Source: Polytrichum commune
Lineage: Eukaryota > Streptophyta > Polytrichopsida > Polytrichales > Polytrichaceae
Direction: 5' to 3'
NCBI GenBank assembly: GCA_950295325.1
Contig: OX485809.1
Location: 4,836,001-4,900,000 of the forward strand
Length of the DNA: 64,000 nucleotides
Of the stretch, positions 1 through 10,810 are shown in pieces (the first letter of the stretch is position 1; the number at the start of each line of letters is the position of its first letter). A program made the position numbers and the translations under genes. The notes below the pieces were generated by a model. That model was not told the origin of the DNA, ran no database searches, and saw only the letters and a program-made list of their open reading frames with translations.

Positions 1-228
1 TGATCACTGGTCATGGGAGTTCATGGCCAAAGGTTTGGACTTTGGACTTCGCCTTTGAGGGCTTCGCCTTTGAGGACTTCACATTGTCCTTGGCCAAAGG
101 CTCCCATTCCTATACTTTATTGGCTATGTATTTTCAACCCATTTCTTTGGACTCTTAACAAAGTTTGGCCATTCAATCCCACGGCCTCTCAACTTGGACG
201 GCCATAGTGTGAAGCGGCCCTGAGCAAC
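1..228. repeat. Partial foldback-type repeat at window edge
   Basis: The stretch ends in GTGTGAAGCGGCCCTGAG, which matches the right terminus of the foldback element at 54851-55357 (GTGTGAAGTGGCCCTGAG). It also contains internal direct repeats of the type GCCTTTGAGG and CCAAAGG. It is probably the right part of another member of that family, cut by the window edge. No gene is visible in it. Confidence 0.4.
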
Positions 229-361
229 GAGCAACAAGAAGGGGCGGTCACTCAACTTGGAAAGCTCGAATTAGCGGCACACATGGGACCGAAATATTTA
301 TTACCTGAAATAGAATGAGAGCTTGTGTTCACACCTGACTCAAAATAAACATGTGATACAA

Positions 362-592
362 CCAATGATCGGGGAGAGCCGATAATTACTTACAAATGAA
401 CCGGTTGAGTTTGAGAAATAACCGGTTGAAGCGCAAGATTGCAGGAAAATTACCGATCATTTTAGAGGAATTTATGGAATATACCCCAAATTAACAAAGG
501 AAAACCGAAGGATGTCTACATGTAACCGGTTGGACTTGCAAACACTAGGAGGATCTCAACCGATTATGTCCTAAAATCTCCCCGATCACTGG
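362..592 (-). mobile_element. MITE, CCGGTT family, complete copy (231 bp)
   Basis: The ends are inverted: CCAATGATCGGGGAGA on the left, and TCTCCCCGATCACTGG on the right. Both sides are flanked by ATACAA (356-361 and 593-598), a plausible 6-bp target-site duplication. The inside carries several CCGGTT palindromes and AATCGG motifs. Related copies lie at about 7571-7808, 36739-36956, 39187-39365, 40891-40968 (inverted) and 52915-53812. It has no coding capacity. The superfamily is not clear from the ends alone. Confidence 0.7.
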
Positions 593-639
593 ATACAATG
601 CTCCTTTGATGAGCTGGCCTCGAAAAGAGGGCATTGCAA

Positions 640-1086
640 GCCCCCTCTTCCTCCCCTCCTTGAGACTTGTCGGTTTAACTTAACTCACATATATTGAAAT
701 GGACACCTGGCGGTAGAACGAACCTGTGAACAACGGTAACAACGATGGATGAAGTTACACATCCTAACTGGCACGTGTTCATCCATTTTTCCCGTTGCTC
801 ATTAAACAGAACTGCTTCCTTTACTTCACGGCGAGCACGAAGCTCGCCGTAAACCCTAATTGTCAATATCGGATTGCAAACCCTAATTGGAGAGGATAAC
901 TCGGTCGATCGAGAACCAAAATGTAGTTGTTCGGTAGAGGCTCGATTAGGGAACTGGCTGGAAAATTATTTGATTGAGAAGGCGATCGAAACTTATTTGG
1001 ATCGATAGAGGTTTATTGAGGAGGTGGTTGCAATTTGAAGCTTATTTGGTTCGGTAGATCGAGTTGATAGAGGAGCTGGTGCAGGG
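640..1086 (+). promoter_or_regulatory. Promoter and 5' leader of the MYB4R1-like gene, two telo-boxes
   Basis: Two exact telo-boxes, AAACCCTAA, lie at 851-859 and 878-886, about 230 and 200 bp before the start codon. In plants such boxes are common near transcription starts of growth- and translation-related genes. Downstream is a purine-rich leader with repeated TCGGTAGA/GATCGA motifs and no convincing TATA box. The exact transcription start cannot be placed. Confidence 0.5.
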
Positions 1087-4000
1087 ATGGCGGTGCACGG
1101 CTCCTCTCGCAGGGATGCGGAAGAGGAGATAGAGGACGGAGAAGATGATGACGATGATGATGATGAGGGGTTTGATGAGGAGTTCATGAAGCAGATGGAT
1201 GCCTTGAAACAAGCTTGCCAGATGCACGCTGAGTCTCGGCCGGGTGGAGAGGTAAGACTCAAGAGCTCAACCCTAGGAACCAAGTTTGGGAAGGAAGAGG
1301 GAGAAGAAGATGACCAAGAGGACGATGATGATGATGATGATGATGCTCTCCTACTTTCCATTGAGCGCAGGTTCTTGAGGCGAGATGTGGCTTTTCCAAA
1401 ACCCTTGGCTAGTGCTCCCGCAGGTGTGGCCAGGCATTATCCCTGCGTGGCGGACGATGTTAGGAAGGAGAAGGAGAAGCAGCCGGTGCAGAGAGGAGGT
1501 TCTGCAAACCATGGGATCCATGTTGCCTCTGCTGTGCAGGGAGATGCATCTTCTGACGATGATGAGGACCTGTTGCGGTCGATCAGACAAAGTTGCGGGG
1601 CTTTGGACCTCATCAAGGCATGTAAAAATGCGAAAACTGTTACGCCGGATGCTCGAAGGGAGGTGGAAACCGTGCCGGATGATGTGGATGTGGAATACCC
1701 TGATGCATGTGGAATTGAGGAGGCGGAGGAGGAACCGAGGCTTGTGAAATCGGACGATAGAATTGAGCTGCAGGGTTTTCTTCCTTCGCAGCATGTCGGT
1801 GATGATTATGACAATTGGGATGGAGCTTCTGGTGAGCCAGTGGTTGAGGTCCCCGAGAATGTGCTGGCAGTTACGGATGCATTGAGAAAAAACAGGCTGT
1901 GTCAGCAAACCCTAAGGGATGTGTTGCGGCAAGTGGAGATCAAGTTGCAAGAAAATAAGGACATGCAGAGACGCGTGAACTCGTTGATTGAATTCCAGAA
2001 GGCGTGCAAGCGAAAGTTCAGTGGGTTCACAGAGGTGGCCAATCCATCCGTGGAGCTTATTGCAACGAAAACATCGCGGGCAAAGAAGACCGGGGAGTTC
2101 AAGGTGAAAGGTCCTCCGCACAATGTAGATGTTGAAATTTTTAGAAAATTGCAGTGCCAACTTCCCACAGAGTTCAATGTGAGGAAGTGGACGAAGAAGG
2201 AGATTGATTCTTTGGGGAAAGGTGTGCGGCAACAGCTCCAACAGATTTGGCTGCGGGTGGTTATGGAGGGTTGGGCTTCCGACAACGAGGAGCGAGATTT
2301 CAATGAGCAATTGCGACATATTGGAGAGGAAGAAGAGGAATTGAAGAAAGGACTCCCTTTTGTTGACTGGAAAGAGGTAGCACGCATCTATGTGAGCGGT
2401 CGGACGCCCTCGGATTGCAAATTGCAATGGGAGAACAATGAGAATCCGTCTGCAAATTTTGGAATTTGGACCAAAGCAGAGGACAAGAAGCTACTAGCTA
2501 TTGCTCAGGTCCATGACATGGCAGATTGGGCAGCGATTGCTGAGGAGTTGGGCACACGTCGAACCCCAGCACAGTGTGTCATACGCTTTCAACGCAGCCT
2601 AAATGCAACAATTGTTCGCAGTGCTTGGACTCCTGAAGAGGATGAGCAGCTGCAGGCAGCAGTAGAGAAATTTGGAGAGAAGGATTGGCAATCAGTGGCT
2701 GCCTGCATGGAAGGCCGTTTGGGTTCACAGTGTATGGCTAGGTGGACCAAGGTGCTACACCCTGACCGCCATCGGCGAGGGAGATGGCAAAAAGAAGAAG
2801 ATACACGTTTGAAGTGGGCTGTCTCAGTCTATGGACCTAAGGGCTGGAAAAACATTGCCACACATGTACCAGGCCGGTCTGATGTTCAATGCCGGGAGCG
2901 GTGGTGCAATGTACTGGATCCCTCGGTGAACATAGACGATTGGACTCCAGAGGAAGATGCAAAATTAGAAGACCTTGTAGTCAAGTATGGGCGCCATCGG
3001 TGGGCAGCTGTGGCAGCGGAGCTGGGTCGCACTGACAATCAGTGCTTCCGACATTGGAAATTGTTGCATCCAAAGCACAGAATGTCTTTCAAGAAAGATA
3101 TGGCTATTCGTCGGGCTGCTTTTGCATCAAACTTTGTTGGTCGGGAAAAGGAGCGACCTGACCTTGGACTCCAGGATTTCCTACCCCCTGAACTGGGGGA
3201 GAAATGCATCACAGAGAAGCCCTCGAAGCAGCCCTTGATGTGTGGATCTATTAAGAAGTCTAGGCTACGCGTGACTGCCCCAAGTAAAGCACGTTCTGCC
3301 AAGCGTAAGAGGAATGCACCTAGGAATGAGATGCCCAACGGCCAAGATAGGGAGGAAGATGATTCAGACACCGTTTCGGACATTGATTCAGACATTGGCA
3401 GAGAGTCTAACGTTCTTGAAAGCCCACATAGATGTCAAGTTCCGACACAGGTTGCGAGAGCTGGCAAGAAACGAAAGGCAGCCCAGCATGACTTGGTTCT
3501 CTATAACAAAGAAGGAGAGGAGGTAGAGAGGGCTGAAGCACCTGTAGCACAGATACCTATGAAACAGAAGTCGAAGTCTGCATCAGCTGCAAAGAGACAG
3601 AAGATAAATCCCCCAGTTGGTGAGATTCTTAGGACTGAGGGGGCTCAAGCAGCTGTTGCACTTAAGCCCACAAAACAGAAGGCGAAATTGGTGGCGTCTG
3701 GAAATAGACGTAGGAAAGACCCATCAGTCTCTGAGATTCATAGGCTTGAGGAGATACATGGGGCTGAAGCTGCTGCTGCTGCACCTGTGCGCAAAAATTT
3801 GAAGACCAAATTTACCCCTGTTGCAAAGAGACGTCAGGAAGTTCTTCCTATATCTGATAATCAAAGGGTAGAAGAGACAGATGGGGCTCAAGCACCTCTT
3901 TTGCCGGAGCTCACATCACAGAAGACAAGATCTGTCCCTGCTTCAAAGAGACGAAGGAAGAAAACTTCATTATCTGACAATCAGAGGGTGGAGGAGGTAG

Positions 4001-4776
4001 AGGGGGCTGAAGCACTTGTTGCACGTGAGCTAACCGTACGGGAAAAATTGAACACATCAAATGCAAATAGAAAAAGGAAAAATCCATTTTCTGACATTCA
4101 GATGGTGGAGGAGGTCGTAGAGGGGGCTGAAGTGCCTGCCTTACAGAAGACCAAATCCATGCCCGTTTACAAGAGGAGGAAAAATCCTCCTGTTTCTAAC
4201 ATTCTTAGGATTGAAGAGGTACAGGGAGCAGAGGCACTTGTGCAAAGATCTGAACCTGCATGTGTTGAGAGGCAGAGAGAAGACCCTCCAGTTTCTGACA
4301 TACAGAGGACGGATGAGATAGAGGGGGCTGTAGACCCTGTTCTGCTCGAGCCCTCATTGCCTAATTCTGGATCAGTGCCCGTTGCACAGGGACATGGGGA
4401 AAATGCTCCACTGTCAGACATTCTTAGAGCAGAGGATAGGGTTCCGGATAATGGTGGATACTCAAGCATTCCAAATAGCCAGCAGGAACTCAAAGTGTAT
4501 AAACGGCGGGAAAAGAAGATTGAGATGGCTCAAGCCTTTGATCTTGTTTCGGCATTAATTGAGCCATTGCAAGACGAGCAGGGATACAGGGTTGATGTGG
4601 CTCATCCTGTTTCGACATTAATTGAGCCTTTGCAAGACGAGCAGGGAGACAGGGTTGATGGGGCTGATCCTCCTACAAGCTTCGACATTATTACTATGGT
4701 AGTGCCCAAGCCGGTGTTGCGGAGACACAGGAAGAAGCTTCAGCTTCCCGATTTTGTATACGACAGAGGAGATTGA
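1087..4776 (+). CDS. MYB4R1: MYB4R1 / SNAPC4-like four-repeat MYB protein, intronless
   Basis: Uninterrupted 1229-codon frame; the start lies in a good context (GCAGGGATGG). The DNA-binding part is one half MYB repeat (about residues 425-450) plus four full repeats with first tryptophans near residues 461, 514, 567 and 619 (motifs IWTKAED, WTPEEDEQL, WQKEEDTRL, WTPEEDAKL), ending at HPKHR near 665. This half-plus-four layout is diagnostic of SNAPC4 and plant MYB4R1, the largest subunit of the snRNA-activating complex, which binds the upstream element of snRNA genes for Pol II and Pol III. The N-terminus carries two long acidic runs (D/E rich, about residues 12-36 and 68-88). The C-terminal 560 residues are basic and repetitive and are not part of the conserved family core. 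The protein looks longer than typical plant relatives. Lack of introns is odd: plant relatives are normally split (family knowledge), so intron loss or a retrocopy is possible. Family assignment is strong; SNAPc function is inferred. Confidence 0.93.
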   Translation: MAVHGSSRRDAEEEIEDGEDDDDDDDEGFDEEFMKQMDALKQACQMHAESRPGGEVRLKSSTLGTKFGKEEGEEDDQEDDDDDDDDALLLSIERRFLRRDVAFPKPLASAPAGVARHYPCVADDVRKEKEKQPVQRGGSANHGIHVASAVQGDASSDDDEDLLRSIRQSCGALDLIKACKNAKTVTPDARREVETVPDDVDVEYPDACGIEEAEEEPRLVKSDDRIELQGFLPSQHVGDDYDNWDGASGEPVVEVPENVLAVTDALRKNRLCQQTLRDVLRQVEIKLQENKDMQRRVNSLIEFQKACKRKFSGFTEVANPSVELIATKTSRAKKTGEFKVKGPPHNVDVEIFRKLQCQLPTEFNVRKWTKKEIDSLGKGVRQQLQQIWLRVVMEGWASDNEERDFNEQLRHIGEEEEELKKGLPFVDWKEVARIYVSGRTPSDCKLQWENNENPSANFGIWTKAEDKKLLAIAQVHDMADWAAIAEELGTRRTPAQCVIRFQRSLNATIVRSAWTPEEDEQLQAAVEKFGEKDWQSVAACMEGRLGSQCMARWTKVLHPDRHRRGRWQKEEDTRLKWAVSVYGPKGWKNIATHVPGRSDVQCRERWCNVLDPSVNIDDWTPEEDAKLEDLVVKYGRHRWAAVAAELGRTDNQCFRHWKLLHPKHRMSFKKDMAIRRAAFASNFVGREKERPDLGLQDFLPPELGEKCITEKPSKQPLMCGSIKKSRLRVTAPSKARSAKRKRNAPRNEMPNGQDREEDDSDTVSDIDSDIGRESNVLESPHRCQVPTQVARAGKKRKAAQHDLVLYNKEGEEVERAEAPVAQIPMKQKSKSASAAKRQKINPPVGEILRTEGAQAAVALKPTKQKAKLVASGNRRRKDPSVSEIHRLEEIHGAEAAAAAPVRKNLKTKFTPVAKRRQEVLPISDNQRVEETDGAQAPLLPELTSQKTRSVPASKRRRKKTSLSDNQRVEEVEGAEALVARELTVREKLNTSNANRKRKNPFSDIQMVEEVVEGAEVPALQKTKSMPVYKRRKNPPVSNILRIEEVQGAEALVQRSEPACVERQREDPPVSDIQRTDEIEGAVDPVLLEPSLPNSGSVPVAQGHGENAPLSDILRAEDRVPDNGGYSSIPNSQQELKVYKRREKKIEMAQAFDLVSALIEPLQDEQGYRVDVAHPVSTLIEPLQDEQGDRVDGADPPTSFDIITMVVPKPVLRRHRKKLQLPDFVYDRGD
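3562..4440 (+). repeat. Degenerate ~40-aa repeats in MYB4R1-like C-terminus
   Basis: About eight in-frame degenerate units of 35-40 residues (residues about 826-1118) share the pattern KRRRK-x-P-x-SD(I/N)-x-R-x-EE(V/I)-x-GAEA. Each combines a basic patch (KRRRK, KRRKNP), an SDIQR/SDNQR box and an acidic EEVEGAEA box. At DNA level this is an old coding minisatellite. It may give a multivalent tail; no known domain is recognised. Confidence 0.75.
4546..4671 (+). repeat. 63-bp coding tandem duplication (2 units)
   Basis: Two adjacent 63-bp units encode 21-residue blocks beginning VSALIEPLQDEQ and VSTLIEPLQDEQ. They differ at only a few bases, so this duplication is much younger than the repeats just upstream. 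The reading frame is kept because 63 is divisible by 3. Confidence 0.9.
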
Positions 4777-7570
4777 GGTCACGTGTGCTTTACGTGCAAA
4801 GAAGCAGAGCCAAGTTTAACTTTGGATGGACTTGATCTATTGTATTGAAAGTATATTTTGCAGTAGACATTATCCTCCTCCATATGAACATGGTTATGTT
4901 AGCATATTTTTGAATCTGGAGGATATTTGATGTAGACAGAGGAGAGTTGTCCTACTACGTTGTACCTGACCACCTCATTCTCAAACATTTGAGTAATTTC
5001 ATCAAGAAGGGGAATATGGTATGTCATTAATTCAGACCACCTCTACTATCCATTCTTTGATGTCTGACATTTCATGCTCTGGAGGCCAAGCGTTCCATAT
5101 CCTTTACCTCTTAGGGTCAAGTCACATGGACCTATTCCACCCAATCTTTTTCAAAAAAGAAAGGGTACCTGCCCCATTGATGGGACAGTCGCATGGACCC
5201 ATGTGGGTCCTATTCAATGGTATGTCATTTAATTCCAGACCACTGTGGGGCACTATTCAAGAGTTCTCCCTCTTCTTTTAGTAAGTTTCATCTGGACTCA
5301 CTATTGGAATGTATCTTCTTCAGGAGCAAGCTTATATGAACTGATGCCGGACCCTTGCAAGTTGGTACTGAATGAGGGTATGATAACTTCCCATTGTGTC
5401 AAGAAGCTCAAATCATGAGTATTGGACAACTTATGGCTGACATGACAGAGTACGTAGTCTGTGTTACAATTACATTCCTAAACTTCTTGCAATGTTTTTG
5501 CTCCTTGGTCAATGGCACCTACCAGGAAGGAAACTGTATGATGTTAGTACTGTATGTGCAGCAATGTTCTTTGGGTTCAGTGGTTTCTCCGTTCACTCTG
5601 ATTCAATGGGTTTGTCTCTGCATTTACATATTACACATCGGGGGAGATTGTATTTCTCAGTCCACATCTAATGATTCTCTGAGTGTATTAGGCATTTCCC
5701 TTGAGAGGAAGATTGAGTCAGCTTAAATTGTAAACTTGTACATAGAGAAAAAGTATTCGATATTGATTGCTTGCCTTGCTGAGCACTCATTTTTAGTAAT
5801 GTGCAATTGTGGACAGCTGTAACATGTTGGAGGGACCTTTTCAACAGATGTGGAGGACATCCAAGCAGAAAACATTAGCCCGCGGTTACAGCTTCTATTA
5901 TATTCAGCTTGTCCAAACTAGCCTGGGCGATGCAAAGCATTACGTGAAGTATATTATTCACCTCTGTTTCACGTGGCCCAGAAGTTTATGTTGAGTTGCA
6001 ACAATTTAAATGGAGAATGGGGAAGTTTATGTATAGTAAGGATGCAAAAAATTTAAGCATTCCAAAATTAAGTTTTTTGGGAATTGATGATGCCTGATTT
6101 ATTGATGCAGTATTCAGATTTTTCATCATCTCAGTCAACCTAAGCCTTTGAAAATAGATGCAGGTATGGGCTTAGGAAATTTGGCTGGTTTATGTGTTTG
6201 CGCAAGAGATTTGTGTGTGATTGCCAAAGTGTGCTGGCCCATCAATCACCTAGCCCAGTATGTCTTCAGTCTGTTGATTTTCAGTTGTGGGTAAGCCCTT
6301 CAAAGAAAGGTATTGGAGGGCTTCACACAGTGAGCAGCTGCATTGGGGCTGTATCTTGTAGGCTCAACTTCAAACCTTCTGTATAGGTTAGGTTGACCAA
6401 TTGTAAAAATTCACAACTACTGTAGTTTTGATTGTGCACATGATATTGAATTGGTAAGAACTGTAGTATGTTGACAATTTTAGCAATGATACCTTCCATT
6501 ATATCTTTCAGCTTGGCCTGAGCACAGGTGTAATGTGATTGGATGGTACGTGGGCAAATCATAGTAGGTACAACCTCCGCATATGAATTACAAATTGGCA
6601 AGATTTGTAGGCTAAATGTTTAGTTGGCTTTACTGAGTTTGCAGTGTGGTCCTGTCAATGGCACCTCACACTAATCTTTCAGCTTCAAAACAGTGATCAC
6701 ATAAGGTGCAAGGAATAGGCTAGTGCAAGTCAGTTATGTGTCATTAAGTTTTGGAATGAAAAATCCACACACAAGGCTAAAGGCCTCTCCCCACCAGACA
6801 GTACCCTAAGAGTGAGTGTATTAGAAAAAAGTCTTAAACCACTTGCCAATGTTAACTTTTCACATGGCAAGCTTGAACATGGGAGGTGCATGCTATTTTC
6901 TGGTACTTAACTCTCTGCTCACACATGTGTATTGTTTTAGCTAATACAAAGACACCTGCTAAAATACTCTGCAAAAGAATGTAACGCCTTCCCACCTCAT
7001 TTTAGCAAATACATGTAGTGCCGTGTGAACTTTGCCTCCTCCTCAAGCTTGCAGTTTGGCAGGAGAGAGGTCTCAGAGCCCAGAGTTCCAAGTCCACGAA
7101 GTTTTTCGCCACGATGAAGCCTGCACGTCAAGCTTCTCCTCAGACACTTCATTTCAATAATCACTTCACTCAGAGTCTTCATTTCTACCAGACAGCCAGA
7201 CTTTTGGGATTGAATCAGTTGAATTGCTAGCATCTCAAACCCCGCAATAGATTCTGCACGCTCCCACTGGCACATTCGGATACCATCCCCTCATAGTGAA
7301 GATTTTCACTAGTCTGCATCGAACCTGTTGAAGGTTTGAATCAACTCCCAGATTCTGCTAGACTATGCATGTTACAGATCCGGAACACTCAAGACTCGTA
7401 CAAAGATTACCCGCTCTGAATATTGAAGTCGCTGCCCTTTCAACTAGTAGTCTGCCTTGCATCAAGTCAGTAAACTTCCCGAACTCAAATTTCTGTAGTC
7501 TGCCGAAAATTCGCTATGAATGTCAAGTGTTTTGCGAGCATCTCATCCACCTGAGACTCTGCACACACCA
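4777..7570. other. 3' flank of MYB gene and gene-free spacer
   Basis: The first several hundred bases are probably the 3' untranslated region; no clear polyadenylation signal was fixed. A short direct repeat (GGTATGTCATT-AATT-CAGACCAC) occurs at about 5016 and 5219. Short open frames here lack codon-like composition or recognisable motifs. No gene is supported. Confidence 0.4.
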
Positions 7571-7808
7571 ACCAGTGTCCAGGCAGATTTTTGAGCATAA
7601 TCGGTCGACATCCTAGTGTTTTCAAGACCAACCGGTTACATGTTGGCATCTTTCAGTGTTTCTTCATTAGATTGAGGAATGTTCTGTAACCCACTCTAAA
7701 TGGGGATTGGCAATTTTCCTTGAGGTTTGAATCTGAACTGGCTATTTCTCAAACTCCACCAGTTCATGTGTAACTAGCGGTCAGTTCTCTCCATTCATTG
7801 TTCTTAGC
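7571..7808 (+). mobile_element. MITE, CCGGTT family, diverged copy
   Basis: This is an inverted relative of 362-592, sharing ATAATCGGTCGACATCCTAG, CCAACCGGTTACATGTTG and CTATTTCTCAAACTC in the same order. A shorter deletion derivative follows at about 7888-7948, where TCCGGGGAGATTTTTGAGCA is joined directly to the TTTCTCAAACTCCACC segment. Non-coding. Confidence 0.65.
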
Positions 7809-8031
7809 CGGGCGGCATGTCCACATCTCTTCTTTCTTACATGGCATTGCCACACAACTTGAGTGCAAGCTCAAGCTTGCAAGTTTGGTGCATTGTCCGG
7901 GGAGATTTTTGAGCATTTTTCTCAAACTCCACCAATTCATCTGTAACTAGTAGGTGTATTGTTGTAGCTAATACGTCGTTAGCTAATGGCCAACCTTAGG
8001 TAATAGTGGATGTTTGGCAACAATGGGTCAA

Positions 8032-8470
8032 TAGGACTGGACGGATTTTGGAGTATCTGAGGGGCTGATTGCACCGGCCAGTTTTGACACCATCCGTTGC
8101 CATCTCCGGCTGTAATAGTGTGAAAAGTGGTGGGCCAACATCTTTTTCTCAACATAGTCCCCATCCATTTCACAGCTGGAACTGAATGAAGTTTTTTCGT
8201 GTGATCGGGGCCCGAGGGGTTGATCACACTAGCCACTTATGACACCATCCGTTGACATTTCCAGGTGTAATAGTGTGAAAAGTGGTGGGTCACCATCTCT
8301 TTCTCAACATAATCCCCACCAATTGCACGGTTTGAACCGGACGGAGAATTTGATGTGATCAAAGCCCAAGGAGTTGATCACATTGGCCAATTTTGACACC
8401 ATCAGTCGGCATCTCCGGTTGTTATAGTATGAAAAATAATGGGCTAGCATCTACGGTTTCTAAGTTGAAG
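8032..8470. repeat. Tandem repeat, ~155 bp x 3
   Basis: The block GACACCATC(C/A)GT starts at 8086, 8241 and 8395, giving periods of 155 and 154 bp. The units share GTGTGAAAAGTGGTGGG, CTCAACATA(G/A)TCCCCA and TTGATCACA(C/T)T. The third unit is the most diverged. An adjoining run (TAAAAT/TAAAAC-rich, about 8508-8560) is a simple-sequence tract. Origin unknown. Confidence 0.8.
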
Positions 8471-9958
8471 AAAGTGTGTGGCCCAACAATTTCACAGCTG
8501 GGAAAAAAATTAAAATTAAAATTAAAACTAAAACTAAAAAATATATATATATAATAAATGATGTGATTAGGGCATGGGCTTCTTAATAAACAACCATTAC
8601 TTTCTCTTTGATACCAAGCTCAACAATTATGGGGTTTTTTTTTTGGCCTAATTTTAAGAGCTCCAGGTCATGGGCCACGTAACCTCGGGATACTGTCACT
8701 GTAATATCAGGTGGGTAGAGGCTATAAGAACATGTGAGTAATGAATTCTAGATGCAAGGGGAGTGACCAAGAATTTGGGAAATTTGAATGGTCTTGTCAA
8801 AAAATTCAACTCTCAAGGCTCTAGTGTCCGAATTTGTGGAGATTAGAGGTGAACTTGTTGAAGCTTTGGGATTTTGAATAAGTGCCAAATTGGATAGTGG
8901 GAATATCTTTGAATATGCGTAGCACCGTGAACAACAATCATTTGTGGCACTTTGCATTGACGTAATTTGAAGGCCGCAACAAGTTTATTATTTGGCATGT
9001 AGGTTTAGTGAAGGACATAAACACGTGCATACAATGAAAAGGAGAATATTTGTAACAAAAATTCGAAGCTTGGAGAACAATTTTAAACATGATTTTCATG
9101 TCTGATGATTGATGGACACTGATTATGTTCATTGAAATAGATACAGACAATGACCTACAAGATTGAGACATGAAGGTATGATGTTGAACAATTTTAGCAT
9201 CTCGTGTTGAAACTCGTGCTATTTGTTTTCCTTTAAGGTGTTAAAGAGAAGCCCATATGATGATTAATTTGACACCCCGATATTGACATTGTCAACTTAG
9301 GATTCATGACACTTATGTTAGAGGGTCCAACCACTTAACTACCCCAATTGGTTTGTGGTTGGCTCATCTCAAGCAACTTATAAACACTTCTCAAGGTCTC
9401 TAAATCTACTTATGGTTAGTTTAGCTAAAGGGAAAGGAAATATTTCTTGGTTGTAAGAGGTTCCCAATATTTTCAATTCAACTTAAGTGGATGCCATGAA
9501 TCATTAGCCAAAGCCAACTTACACATACGGTATTAGAAATAAATAGACATAAACACCTGCTAAGCACCAACTCTACAAGGAAGCAATCATAAATGTAGTC
9601 TCATTACTCACATGCTATTGCGACCTCATTTCATTGACATCAAGGGCATGAACTTATCTTTAAGAATGGTTTTTATTTTATTATTCTTTTTTTTGGGCGG
9701 GGGGGTACCAACAATGCCTTATTACAACCGACATGCAATGTCCCTTCAATAATCCTTACCCATGACTGCATGACCATGGGAAGTGTGGATTTGGCTTCAT
9801 GCCTACTTGTTAAGGTCTCATCACTATAGTATGTGTTGTGTAGTCCTAATTACAAGCCTCACCGTATAGGTGCTCCTTCAAATAGAGGTGTCATTTAAGA
9901 ATTGTGACCACATAAGGCCACATGTCTCATCCATGTGTGTGTTAACCCGAGTGAAGTC
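8471..9958. other. Gene-free AT-rich stretch
   Basis: Simple sequence (AAATTAAAATTAAAACT, then a short TA run) at the left, a T9 tract near 8637 and a T/G-rich tract near 9690. No frame with codon bias or a recognisable domain was found on either strand. Confidence 0.3.
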
Positions 9959-10262
9959 ATCCTCATAAACAAATGTGCCAAACACACATGCTCCAAAGAT
10001 TACTTTTGATTGGAATGCATCACCACAAAACATGGTAAGCTTATGAGAATGCGTTCCCCAATGGTTGCCACTAGAAGCCTAAAAAATTATTGTTGAATCC
10101 CCTAGGCATACATCTTTGCAATTGTTATGCTATTTTCCATTCTCCATTGCTTGTTGGGGTGTTGCACCATCGCTAGGGTTTCATTAGAGCCAAGTTTGCT
10201 TTGCATGAAAGGGATTGATCGATATTTGCGGCAACTCAAACATGTGCTCGCCACAAATGCTT
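9959..10262 (+). pseudogene. Decayed duplicate of the malate dehydrogenase 5' region
   Basis: Collinear with 11658-11994, the promoter, leader and first codons of the malate dehydrogenase gene. Shared blocks in order: ACAAATGTGCCAAA, TTGATTGGA-TGCATCACC, CGTTCCC, GCTAGGGTTTCAT, GGGAT(T/C)GATCGAT, and the start region. The start codon is lost: the position matching GTAATGGCAGCTC reads TTTGCGGCAACTC. Homology stops near GTGCTCGCCAC inside the transit-peptide coding sequence. It is a partial relic, not a gene. Confidence 0.7.
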
Positions 10263-10429
10263 TGACATTCATGTCCTTAAGAGACCAATTATCATATTAA
10301 GTATGTGCATATAATTCCTATCCCCTAGCAAGACCCATGACCCAAAAAAAAATGTGCAACAAATAAAATATGGCACCCTATATTAGGTAGATAACCTTTA
10401 TTCAGTTACTTCTCTTAATCAAACACCTA

Positions 10430-10740
10430 TATATTTGAGTACTATGTGGTTTGGTGTGGATCTCATAACGGATACCAATATGTGTTTAGAAGAGATTGGA
10501 CTAAATGCTAAAAAAATATGATAATTAATATAGGTTCAATAGTCAACATGATTGTGGGGACCTATATGACCTTCAAGGGGCATGGAAATATTTACTTTGA
10601 CAATGAATAAGATATTCACATGAGCTATGGAAATAATGAGGAAAGTGGCTACGACCTCATTTTGGAGTTGCTAACAGTCTTGTATGAATTACGTGGTTTC
10701 ATATCTTAGGAGAAAGTGGGCTAGTTGGAAGGGGTAATCA
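10430..10740 (+). repeat. Dispersed repeat, related to 54540-54830
   Basis: Shares with 54540-54830 the ordered blocks TTGAGT-CTATGT, GAATAAGATATTCACATG, TATGAGGAAAGTG and GGAGAA-GTGGGCTAGT. Weaker matches occur at about 48650-48790 and 32280-32370. In both main copies a foldback MITE lies just downstream. It may derive from an old retroelement; no protein homology is visible. Confidence 0.5.
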
Positions 10741-10810
10741 TTTAAGACTTAAGTACCTTATAGCCTTAAGTGTAGAAATGTGTGTCAACACAAGTCAAGT
10801 CCAACCTCAA

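Noticed and set aside
993-1361. Serine-rich minus-strand frame
   Set aside because: Antisense of the Asp/Glu codon runs (GATGAT) of the MYB gene.
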